DNA of 38,599 bases from Brachionus koreanus (Eukaryota > Rotifera > Eurotatoria > Ploima > Brachionidae): the NCBI GenBank assembly GCA_016987375.1, contig PJRA01000412.1:1882755-1921353 (forward strand), in the 5' to 3' direction. Position 1 is the stretch's first letter; each line of letters begins with the position of its first letter. The translations under genes were made by a program, and so were the position numbers. The notes below the pieces were generated by a model. The model was not told the origin of the DNA and searched no databases. It was given only the letters and a program-made list of their open reading frames with translations. Shown one piece after another: positions 24,666 through 33,651 of this stretch.

Positions 24666-24985
24666 TATTCATCGTATTTGACATGAGGTGGTCTAGTTCC
24701 GCAGGTCTTGTTACGAGCATTTGTTCAATTTCGGAGCTTACTTGTCCTCCGAAACTCTGCTGGATCATTTTTAGTAGTAGCGTGGGATTTGTATGGATTG
24801 CGGTGGTGACATTTCTCAGGTTAAAAACCAATTCAATGATGAACTTCAGTAACCGATTGACCGTGGTAAGATTATTTTTACAAGCCATATCTTGAGCCGA
24901 TTCGTCTTTAAATTTGTTTAAAGTAGCTGTCAGTTGCGGCCAATCGACAACTAAAAAATGGTTTAAGATGTCTTGATGGCCTCGT
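24646..24985 (-). CDS. LINE ORF1 C-terminal fragment
   Basis: Open frame from about 24985 with no start (5'-truncated), continuous through the Met at 24888 and ending at TAA 24646. It contains the segments HQDILNHFLVVDWPQL and SSEIEQMLVTRPAELDHLMS. Its stop overlaps the ORF2 start at 24665 by about 20 nt in another frame, an arrangement common in Jockey-type elements. No zinc knuckles are visible; they would lie in the missing upstream part. Probably the C-terminal region of the nucleic-acid-binding ORF1 protein. Confidence 0.6.
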
Positions 24986-25009
24986 GAAATAAAATTAATT
25001 TTTTTTCAA

Positions 25010-25690
25010 AATTTTAATTTCAGTCTTTTAGAGAGGTAATCGTGGATTTCTTTTGCGATTAGTTCATGTTGAGCTCTCGTTTTCATAAATTTAATGAATA
25101 GTTTGTTTGATCTATCTTCTATTTTATCAATTTTAAGCACTCTGTGTATAGTATCAATGCTTGTTTAGAGAGGAAAAAATTTTATAATTCTCAGAATCTT
25201 GTTTTGCATTTTTTGTATTTTAAGCTTTATTTTTTCTGTCGCCGAATTCAAAATAATGAAACAATAGTCAAAAAGCGAGCGGATTAGCGTTTTATAGAGG
25301 GTTAAATTGATTCTTAGGGATGAACTCCATTTAAAGCTTTTAATTTTACGAATTATATTCATTTTTGACGTCTGTTTCTTAATGAATCTTGTCAATTTTG
25401 TAGACCAACACTTGAATACTGCTAAATAATCTTTGTTAGTTTTAACGAGGAAAATAATTGATCGTATGGTGATCTAAAAGTTAACAATTTTCATTACACT
25501 ATCAAATTTTGGAAATATAGGATTACAAAATTGTTGAAACAATGCCAAATTTTGTTCGCATATATTTTTAAAGAGTTTAATATCTTCTTTTACATTGATT
25601 TTAATTTCTTGGCTTAATCTAAAGATATGTTTTAGTAAAATGTGTTTTATGATATTCAGATTATTTTGATGCTATATTAAATGAGATTTA
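25010..25690 (-). pseudogene. Older, internally deleted relative of the same LINE
   Basis: Minus-strand frame 25395-25165 reads KMNIIRKIKSFKWSSSLR and SLFDYCFIILNSA, closely matching the ORF2 C-terminus of the neighbouring LINE (KVNIIRKIKSFKWSKSYS, SLFDYCFVILQCGT). After an in-frame TAA it continues as TSIDTIHRVLKIDKIEDRSN to about 25019, again parallel to the younger copy. Further upstream (about 25690-25470) a frame with HQNNLNIIKHILL and ICEQNLALFQQF weakly resembles the ORF1 fragment. Endonuclease and most of the RT are missing between them. It directly adjoins the 5' end of the younger LINE, which probably inserted at its 3' end. Confidence 0.7.
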
Positions 25691-25771
25691 AAACATTAAA
25701 GCATGCAATTTTGGATTCAAATATCAAAATAATAAAAACTTTATGAAATTTTAATTTTTTCCTCCTTAATA

Positions 25772-26089
25772 TATGGTTTTGTGAAATTTAGTACAATAGA
25801 ACAGAACAAAAATTTAAAAAATCTTATAACTTTACTTTTAAAAGTCAAAAGTATGTTCTGTAAATACAAAATGGTGCAACATTCAAAGTTGCACTATTAT
25901 CAACAATCTGGTAAAAGTACATTTTGCAGAGGCTTTGCACATCATTAGCAGACTTTGACTCTTGGTGCAACTAAGTATGTTGCAACTTACAGAATTAATT
26001 AAAAGCCTTCAGAAAAAAAAGTTATAAGCTTTTTTAGTATTAATTTTTGTTCAATTTTACTATTTTGTACTAAATTTCACAAAACCCTA
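25772..26089. mobile_element. TA-flanked inverted-repeat element (MITE), about 314 bp
   Basis: Left terminus TGGTTTTGTGAAATTTAGTA (25774) is matched, as reverse complement, by the right end before 26088 (GGGTTTTGTGAAATTTAGTA). TA dinucleotides flank both ends (25772-25773, 26088-26089), as in Tc1/mariner-type insertions. The inverted match continues inward with gaps (ACAAAAATT, CTTATAACTTT, TTCTGTAA) to inner words TGCAACAT and AGTTGCAC near the centre, so nearly the whole element is a long foldback. No ORF; non-autonomous. Sits between LINE relics. Confidence 0.75.
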
Positions 26090-26224
26090 ATATATAAAGT
26101 CCCATGAAAAATGGGTGTTAGTATTAGTAAAACAAAAGCTTGAGAAAAAAAACTAAATTCTACATTATTTTTTAATTGGAAATTAATGGTTTAAAATATA
26201 GAATATATTTATTGTTTCCATTTT

Positions 26225-26700
26225 AGGTTATCGTAAAATAACGAAACTTGAGTGTGATTCTAGAAAAAGGACAATCTGAGAGCTTCAAAGTGTGTACAGG
26301 AATCAGACAAGAGTGCGTTCTTACTCTGACACTTTTCCTAATACTGATTGATTATATGATGAAAAAAACGGTCAGGAGTATACAATGAGAAAGTGCGAGG
26401 GGTATACAATGAGAATTAGCAACAAAGCTTTAAGATTTAGGCTTTGCGGATGGCCTGGTTTTAATATCTAATACAGAAGAATATATGCATATGAAGAAAC
26501 AAGATTTGGGCAATAACGCTAAACCAACTGCACTCGAAATAAATGTGGCCAAAACGAAAGTTATGTGGATTAACACTAAATTGGATACCCTGATCACCAT
26601 CGATGATTCACAAGTCGAGTGTGAATTTCAATTTTTTTTAATTCAAAAATTGAAATTAAAACACCATCTCCTTTTTGATCATAAAATTGTCTAATGACAG
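26225..26700 (+). pseudogene. Decayed RTE-like reverse transcriptase fragment
   Basis: Plus-strand relic. Around 26280 the frame reads SFKVCTGIRQECVLTL with LFLILIDYMMKK, corresponding to RT motif B (usually GVRQGC.LSP). After stops and a duplicated GAGTATACAATGAGA-like stretch it resumes as FADGLVLISNTEE (motif C, with the second Asp replaced by Gly) and ALEINVAKTKVMWINTKLD (motif D). The wording of these motifs matches RTE-type LINEs as I recall them. Motif C is damaged and several stops are present, so it is non-functional. Confidence 0.78.
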
Positions 26701-26910
26701 CATGTAAAGTTAGGTATTCAATATTTGAATCCTTTCTATGAAAAGATTATGGAATTCAGACTATAGATTTAAAATAATCAAAATAACTCTAAATCAAGAA
26801 AAAATCAGCAAAAAATAGTGTAGACATCGAGAAAAAGTGCAGGCCAGTTTTTTTCAATTAATCTTTTAGTATTTTTTTGCAAGTTTATTTTAAGATTTTA
26901 GTTTAGTTCA

Positions 26911-26923
26911 ATTATTATTATTT

Positions 26924-26960
<37 letters not shown>
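26911..26960 (+). repeat. (ATT)n microsatellite, probable LINE tail
   Basis: About 50 bp of almost pure ATT repeats, interrupted once by TTTC. It follows the RTE-like relic on the same strand by about 200 bp and is probably its 3' tail, since RTE-type elements often end in short tandem repeats. Confidence 0.7.
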
Positions 26961-26962
<2 letters not shown>

Positions 26963-27329
26963 CCGGTCCTTGTTTATAATTTAAATAAAGTTTGCAATCA
27001 AGAATAGTCATTAGTCTTGATTCCTGATTAAGAGACGTCCTATCTAGGGAATTAAATAAGTAAACTTAATCCAAAAGTTTACAACAATAATCAAGCTTGA
27101 ATCGAATAAAACTTGAAAAAACTATTGAAGTAAAATTTATGAAAAATTAACAGTCAAGAATTGAAAAAATCAAATTGAAATGAAATGAAAGTATTGTTCT
27201 TTATAGCTTTTATAGCTATTTGAATTTTCATTAATAGATTTGTGACGCAAAGTTTGTTTTAAGACCACGTCCAGCAAGAAAGAAAAATCAAAACAATTTT
27301 GGTCAAATTTTTTTATTAAATGATGACAA

Positions 27330-27482
27330 GTTGATGTTCATGTTCAAGTTAGTGTGTCTACACCACTAAATATTATTGCTCCAGCAATTGAACCTGTTGA
27401 ATTTATTAAAAGAGGAAATGAGTGCCCAAGGAAAAGAAAAGCTGATGATGTTATGCCATGTGAAATTGAGGTCGACATCTGA
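27330..27482 (+). pseudogene. Short C-terminal coding relic of unknown origin
   Basis: A frame from about 27330 to a TGA at 27480-27482 reads QVDVHVQVSVSTPLNIIAPA, then GNECPRKRKADD with a basic cluster, ending CEIEVDI. Its composition is unlike random AT-rich sequence, and the preceding frame (FVLRPRPARKKNQNNFGQ) may be the same protein after a frameshift. It immediately precedes a LINE-tail copy. It may be a transposon protein end; I cannot name a family. Confidence 0.35.
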
Positions 27483-27507
27483 AAATAAATTAAATAGTCG
27501 ACATTAG

Positions 27508-27607
27508 TCTACTATAGCGGGATTACGTTAGTCCTCCTGCTTTGTCAGTTTAGTTAAACTAAACTTGACGGTAGAATATTAACTATTATTATTATTTTTA
27601 TTATTAT
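27508..27607 (+). mobile_element. Second copy of the LINE 3' tail
   Basis: About 95 bp closely matching 16637-16732, beginning TCTACTATAG and containing the words CTGCTTTGTCAGTTTAG and TAGAATATTAACTATTATTA. It includes the same inverted repeat GTTTAGTTAAACTAAAC and ends in a TTA/ATT tail. No RT sequence precedes it, so it is either a severely 5'-truncated LINE insertion or the end of a shorter element sharing the LINE tail. Confidence 0.8.
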
Positions 27608-29647
27608 AAAATCTGCTATAGAAATATAGTACAATTTTTTTATACTAATTTAATATTATTATATACTTTATATGTATTTTTTTTCGTTTTGTGTTTGAGA
27701 TTAAACTGCAATGTTACATGTAATTCTACACATGTTTTTTATATTCTTAAAAAAAAATTATCTTAATAATTTAAATTTTTTTTTTTCATCAGTTAAAAGA
27801 TTTTTCTCGTTCATTATTTAAAACAAAAGCAAAATATGTTTTCAAAATAAAATTTGGTTTGATTTTTCTATGACAAAATTGTCCTGGATATAAAGTTTGA
27901 ACAAAAAAGACAATTTTTTTTAAAGTAAAAATTTTAAAAACATTATTGATAATATTTGTTCTTTAGTACATGTAATTTTTTTTAATATTGAGTTCTGTTT
28001 TTAGCTACTTGATCTCTATCTCGTTTAGTTGGTAAACTATAGTTGATTTGTTCTAAAATAAGCATTTCTGAAACTTTTATGTTGAATATCAAAACATTTT
28101 TGCGAATTGACAAGGAAATAATCATTTTATTTTTTAATCACAAAAATTTTTCATTGTTGTATCATTTGTATGAAATTTAAGTATCTTATTTTTTTATCTT
28201 TTGCAGCAGAGAAATGATTTTTGTATCATAAAAAAATGAGTTTTTTCTAAGAAAAATTAAGCATCAACTTAATGAAATCCACTATCTTGAAATAATATTT
28301 TATAATTTTAATTTTTCAAAATAAACTCCTAACACAAGACACCATTATTTAACATCAGGTAAATTTTAAAAACTTAAATTTAATGACTTGTATGGTATTG
28401 TAATTTTAAACTTGAAATTTGTTTCTACTAGGCGAAGAAGAAGTTTAATAATGTTGGTTCAAATTTTTCGGAAATCAATCAATCAAATTAATTAATTGCT
28501 TCATGAATAAATTCAATAATATCTTAATAAAAATTTTTTAGATATAAACTAATGTAGTTTGAATTAAATGAACAAAAACCAATAATACTCGTGCCTAATC
28601 TTAATCTCAAGTCAATTTTAAATTTATGACTATGTCAACGGCTTGAGCTACTTTTCAATTTAACAAGAAAATTAATAAAATATTAAACCATTCCAGTTTA
28701 AACAAATTTCTTATATTTTAATCAATTTAAGCACGAGAAACAAAATTAGTCCCAATCTAACTAACTGGCTCCTATACTAAGACAAATCGTTTTATTCAAT
28801 TCAACTAATTAGACTATTGGAAAAATTAATACGAGTAGTTTTCTAGCTAATTAATTTTTTTAAAGTTTAAATTAAAAGACACGATTAAATTGAAGACATT
28901 AATCATTGATTTTTCGTGATCCTTGAATAATGCTTTTATAATTATTTCTGTTCTCACCGTCAAATAAAAATAAAAACCTCAAATTTCTAATCAAACCTTT
29001 AGCTAAAATATCAATTGATACACAAGTTTTGTTTAATTTTGTATTCAATTTTTAAAATTGGACACAAATATGTAGAATAAAATTCTTAGCATTAATTGAA
29101 GACATTAATTTTTATAATGCGTAAATTTGTAAAATTACCTGAGCAGTAACCAGTAAACAGCAGTAATATAAAAAAATGCTAAAAAACACTAATTTGAATT
29201 TTTCTTGCTTTTGCTTTTTTATATTTATTATTTTACTCAATTAATAAAAAAAAAACTTAATTTTTTGAGCATAAGAGGAAGAATTGTAATTTTTATCTAT
29301 TCATTTAGTCCTCATGAAATTTGGAATTTTCACAATATAACTGGACTGTTTCGAAAATTTTCTCGACATTGGTCTGTATAATTAAATATGACCAATTAAT
29401 TGATTCTCCAACTTTAGATTTTTGAAAATTTAATCTAATTTAATGTTATTCTTATTACATTTATAAATTGTATTACTTTTTAAAAATTATTAGTAATAAC
29501 ATAATTATTATTATTAAATTAACAAATTTAAAGTATTTATTTTAAAATTTTAGATTCATTTTCAGAATGGTAAAAGAATATAAATAAGGTTTTGAATCAA
29601 GATGTATCGAATACCCGACTATTACTTTATTTTCTAAGACATTTTAC

Positions 29648-29827
29648 TTTTTACAGAACTAGCAGTTTCATTCGAAAATTTAGCTTTTTAGAAAATTTTG
29701 TAATACAAACATGAGGGTTTAAACGAAAGTTATTGTCATTCGGACAATCCCTGGGTTTTCACAAAATTTTCTAAAAAGTTAAATTTTTGAATAAAACTGC
29801 TTGCTCAACATCATCTGTAAAAATCTC
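29648..29827. repeat. Foldback repeat, copy A of the CATTCGGAC family
   Basis: Arms of about 60 bp: CTAGCAGTTTCATTC with TAGCTTTTTAGAAAATTTTG on the left (to 29700), mirrored by CAAAATTTTCTAAAAAGTTA with AATAAAACTGCTTGCT on the right (29762 onward). Outer match TTTTTACAGA/TCTGTAAAAA. The loop carries AAACGAAAG, CATTCGGACAATCCCTGGG and TTTTC, also present in copy B. Confidence 0.65.
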
Positions 29828-30067
29828 ACTAAAATCACTAATAAAAGATAATAAATGCAAAATAAGAAGTTCCAAAGGGCGAAGCCGCTTGGACCTGTAT
29901 AAAATCTGAAAGATTTTAATTCTATTCAAATAAAGAAAAGAGTCAAATAAGAGCTAGTGTCTATTATTTTACCAATTTAATAGCAAACTTAATTTTTAAC
30001 AGAAAAACAGTAATTCTTAACATAAAAACCGAAACGTTGATAGATATATTTTACTTAACCCTAATTT

Positions 30068-30180
30068 CATTTCAAAAGTTAACTTGAAAGAAATTTTTTC
30101 AATGCAAACATAAACGAAGACTTTTGACATTCGGACAATTCCCTGGGTTTTCAAAAAATTATTTTTCTATTCTTAACTTA
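30068..30180. repeat. Copy B of the CATTCGGAC repeat family
   Basis: Core AAACGAAGACTTTTGACATT then CGGACAATTCCCTGGGTTTT at about 30111-30151, nearly identical to the loop of copy A. The flanks (AGTTAACTTGAAAG... and ...TATTCTTAACT) form a weaker inverted repeat, so this looks like a diverged copy of the same foldback unit. Confidence 0.6.
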
Positions 30181-31090
30181 TTTTATTTTTACTATATTTA
30201 CTTATTTATTTTTTCCTTTATTTAACTTTATCTTTATTTTGTTTTTTTTGATTTTTTAATTTTCTGAGGAAACATTAGCTCGGTACAGTTGAACAAATAA
30301 ATAGATTCAAGATCCATTTTTTATAAAGTTTTAAATTTTTCAAATTTTCTTAAAATATATTCAGATTTTTTGATTAAAAAATAAGCATTAATAATAAACA
30401 GCTAATTTTTAATGCATTTATTATTTAATTTAAGTTTATTGAAAAGTATCATGGTGATAATTTTGATATTTTTTTGTCAAAAGTTCCCAATGCATATGAT
30501 TTACTAAATCTTTCAAAATAAATTGCATTAATCAGCAAAAAATCAATTTATCTATTTTTAATTTTAAATAATCTAATATTTTTTTCATTGTCTCATGCTT
30601 TTATCATTAATTGCATTAAATTAAGAACTAGCAGTAGCTAATCAAAAAGTTAAGAAGAAACGCTCTCTAAAAGCTCAATATTCCATTGGTTTTTTTTTCT
30701 TCAATTCTTTTACAATAAATTAATTAGTCGTACTGAAATATATTCAAAAAAATAGAAACTAAATCCTTTTTTTTTAATAGGAACATGGCATAAAGTGTCT
30801 AATATAATTTTCGTTTATCACAAATTATTCCCAATAAAATTATTTCTCTCTTAAGGATTTCAATTACTTGATCACTAAAATAAAAATTTATTGGCTTATT
30901 TTATTTACTTTATAAGCAACTAATTAAACGAATGAAAATATTTTATCAGACTTTTTTTGAGTCTTTTAATAACAAATCAAATTTTTTCTCTTTCCTCATA
31001 TTTTGCCCCTAATTCATTAATTAATCAAAAAAAAATATTTTTTCCAAGTTTCTAACTAGCTTTATTTGTTCTTTCTAGAATTTTGTCAGC

Positions 31091-32621
31091 ATGCTATCTT
31101 TTAGCGAGTACTCTAAACCTCAGAACTCGACAATAAGCTTATCACTGTCACCCACATCGACCAAGTCCTCATTCTCGTCAAGCGAAAATCAGCCCAATTT
31201 TACCGAAGGTGAAACCAGAGGCAATCATTCCTCGTTCAGAATAGATGACATCATCAAAGCAAAATCTGAAAGTTCAAGCGATTCTAAAATTCAATCTACA
31301 CCAGCACATTATTTCGACTTTCCTTCTTTTTTGCCACCCATAAACCCCATAATGAGCAAAAACTTATTCAACTTCAAATCATCACTTTTTAATGGTATCT
31401 TCATTATTTATTATCAATCAAAATTTATCGTAAACATTTTATAATTTAGGCATTAACAATAGTCAGCTAATTTCGGCAGCATTGGCAAATGCAGCTGCAA
31501 ATTTGAGTCAGAACTGTGATAAAAATTTATATTTTAATGGCCATAGTTCTTTAATTGAGTGTTCAAACTCGTCTAATGGCTTATCTAATATGAATTTTTT
31601 GAATAGTTCAAAAAATTCACTTCCTAAACTGAACCAGCAATATGCAGAAGATTATTCTCAAACTAGTTCAGCCAATTTGGCTTCTTCGATTGTAGCAGCG
31701 GCTCAGGCAGCCTCTAGCAATCAAATAAAAAACTCGATTAAGCTGTGCAGACGCCGAAAGGCCAGAACGGTTTTCAGCGACCAGCAGCTTAGTGGACTAG
31801 AGAAACGCTTCGAATCTCAAAAATATCTGAGCACCCCGGAACGTGTCGAATTGGCCAATAGTCTTGGTCTGTCTGAAACACAGGTAATAACAAAAAAAAT
31901 CATTTAAAATGTGGGCTTAACCAATCGACCTGTCTAGACACTTTTATTGAGTAAATCTATAAAATTACAGGTTAATTAGATTTTGTTTTAAAACTCATTC
32001 AAGTCGAAATTTCTTTCATGTTTCGGTAGAAAAAAAATAAAGAAAAATTTTTTTTTGTTTAAGGTAAAAACATGGTTTCAAAATCGTCGCATGAAGCATA
32101 AAAAAGTGTCGAAAAAATCAGTTAATTCCACTACAGGCAAGACAGGCGATCAAGTTTCAGTTAACTTTGATGGACATGTATCAAGAAAAACGAAACACTC
32201 GGATGAGCTAAACTCCAGAAGTAGCAGTAGATCGTCTAGAAGTAGAAGCAATAGTCAGTCAATGACTAATGATTCAAATGTTGATTGTGATAGCACAAAA
32301 AGTGAAGAAGAAATTAATTTAAGTCAAAGTATGTACGAATCTAGCAAGGAAAAAGAAGAATTGGCCGATGAAGAACCAAAAGAAGAGCATGAAAATCATG
32401 AGGTACAAAAAAATAATCAATTTGCATTCAATTCTCATTCGCTTGATCAGGCACAAGTCAATTTTGGCCATTTGTTTCAATCCCAACAACTTAAATGGCT
32501 TAGTCAATTTTATCATGAGATGCGAAATGGAAATAACTCGTTTGGAAATGCAGTTAATAGCAGTTACTTGAACCAAATCGGTTTCTCTATACCAAATCAA
32601 GCCACTCAATCTGGAAAATAA
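31091..32621 (+). CDS. BSX: BSX/bsh-family homeobox transcription factor
   Basis: Three exons: 31091-31394, 31450-31883 and 32064-32621, with phases 1 and 0 and 431 residues. The homeodomain (about residues 203-262) contains [40 protein letters not shown] and [14 protein letters not shown]; this wording, with Gln50 and [11 protein letters not shown], is that of the brain-specific homeobox family (vertebrate BSX, fly bsh). An N-terminal [12 protein letters not shown] matches the short motif at the start of BSX proteins (FFIEDIL-type, Eh1-like). The rest is Ser/Asn-rich linker, an Arg/Ser stretch after the homeodomain, an acidic tract and a C-terminal [11 protein letters not shown] segment. Nuclear DNA-binding regulator; in other animals it acts in brain neurons. 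The second intron splits the homeodomain between residues 44 and 45. The start ATG is preceded by TTTGTCAGC, a possible splice acceptor. Confidence 0.93.
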
Positions 32622-32667
32622 CAAACAAAATAATAACTAATATTTATATATTTTTAATGTTGTGTAA

Positions 32668-32673
32668 AATAAA
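32668..32673 (+). terminator. Polyadenylation signal AATAAA of BSX
   Basis: First AATAAA downstream of the BSX stop codon, about 47 nt away, in an AT-rich 3' UTR. In such DNA the hexamer can occur by chance. Confidence 0.45.
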
Positions 32674-32679
32674 TGTTAA

Positions 32680-33600
32680 ATTGGCTTATTTTAAAGTTAT
32701 TTTGTCCTTTAAACCAAGCATTTATTACATCTCTAACAATTAATTTTAATTTTTCAATAAATTGTTTCAATTTAAAAATGAAAATTTTATTTTAAATACG
32801 ATTTTAAAAGCTAGTTCAATCTAAATTTCTTTCAGCTTTGAATATATTTCTAAGAGGAAGAGCACCATAGCTGAAAGGTAGTAACTACTGCTTGGCCAAT
32901 TTTTTATTTTAAATCAGTGCCATTTTGAAACTCTTTTCTAAATATAAAAAAGCTTTAAAACAACATAAGACTTTCTAGGTTCAATCATAATTTAATCATC
33001 CTCGACTGGGTAATAATTGCGTTGTAGAATATCAACTCGATAAAGTCACTTCTGTGTCAAATAATTTTTTGACATGATTAATTCTTAGATTAAAAAGATT
33101 TTCTTTGGTAATTAGCTTTGTTGATGTTTTGCTTACGATTTTTTCATCAGGAGAAAAGTAAATTTGATAGATCTAGTGACATTAATAGCATTTTAACTGA
33201 ACAAAATTCAAAAATATTCAAGTTTATTTTTAATTTTTTTTAGTTAAGGATATTGAATGAAAAATTTCAAAAATAAAATTAAAAAAAAAAAGAAAAATAA
33301 ATGAATAATTGAATCAATTGACATAACAGTTTGCTTATTAAATTAAAAATTATTGACCAGTTTCTGTTTTATTTATATTTTTAAAAAATTTTCTTTCCAG
33401 TATAGATAAAGCTCGAACATTAAACAAAAATTTAAGATTGATAATTTTTTTCTTTTTTTTTTATATTTATTTTTTGAAATTCTTATTTAATTAGATGAAA
33501 CGAATTTAGTTTCATCTTAAGTTTTATAAAATTAAAAAAATAAAACAAAGAAATTAAATTTTAATTAAAAAATTAATTTAGAAAAAAAAAAAGTATCATC
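32680..33600. other. Convergent intergenic region between BSX and CFAP45
   Basis: About 0.9 kb between the 3' ends of two convergent genes. No ORF. A weak tRNA A-box-like stretch near 32872 was considered and rejected. Confidence 0.55.
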
Positions 33601-33601
33601 A

Positions 33602-33607
33602 TTTATT
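33602..33607 (-). terminator. Polyadenylation signal AATAAA of CFAP45
   Basis: TTTATT on the plus strand, about 45 nt downstream of the CFAP45 stop at 33652-33654, giving a very short 3' UTR. Confidence 0.5.
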
Positions 33608-33651
33608 AAGTGATAATACGGCTCCGTAATCGACAAATCAACCATTTGTTT

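Larger units (their letters stand above)
21777..24990 (-). mobile_element. Jockey-like non-LTR retrotransposon, 5'-truncated, about 3.2 kb
   Basis: Reads on the minus strand from about 24990 to a poly(A) tail (plus-strand poly-T, about 21777-21800). Order: C-terminal part of ORF1, ORF2 with apurinic-like endonuclease then reverse transcriptase, a short 3' UTR and poly(A). The 3' UTR contains GC-rich hairpins: GGAGT/ACTCC and GGGC/GCCC around 21815-21850. Codon use and GC are visibly higher than in surrounding DNA. The 5' end is lost within ORF1 and abuts an older related copy at about 25000. Two coding lesions make it inactive as assembled. No convincing target-site duplication was found. Confidence 0.9.
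27610..31080. other. Intergenic AT-rich DNA upstream of BSX, no gene seen
   Basis: About 3.5 kb without a recognisable exon or RNA gene. It contains two related short repeats (29648-29827 and 30068-30180), listed separately. As the upstream flank of a homeobox gene it could carry enhancers, but none can be called from one sequence. Confidence 0.55.

Noticed and set aside
32860..32990. tRNA-like segment: A-box-like TAGCTGAAAGG and a distant GGTTCAATC
   Set aside because: The boxes are about 100 bp apart, and no acceptor stem or cloverleaf can be formed. At most it is a very old tRNA-derived repeat.
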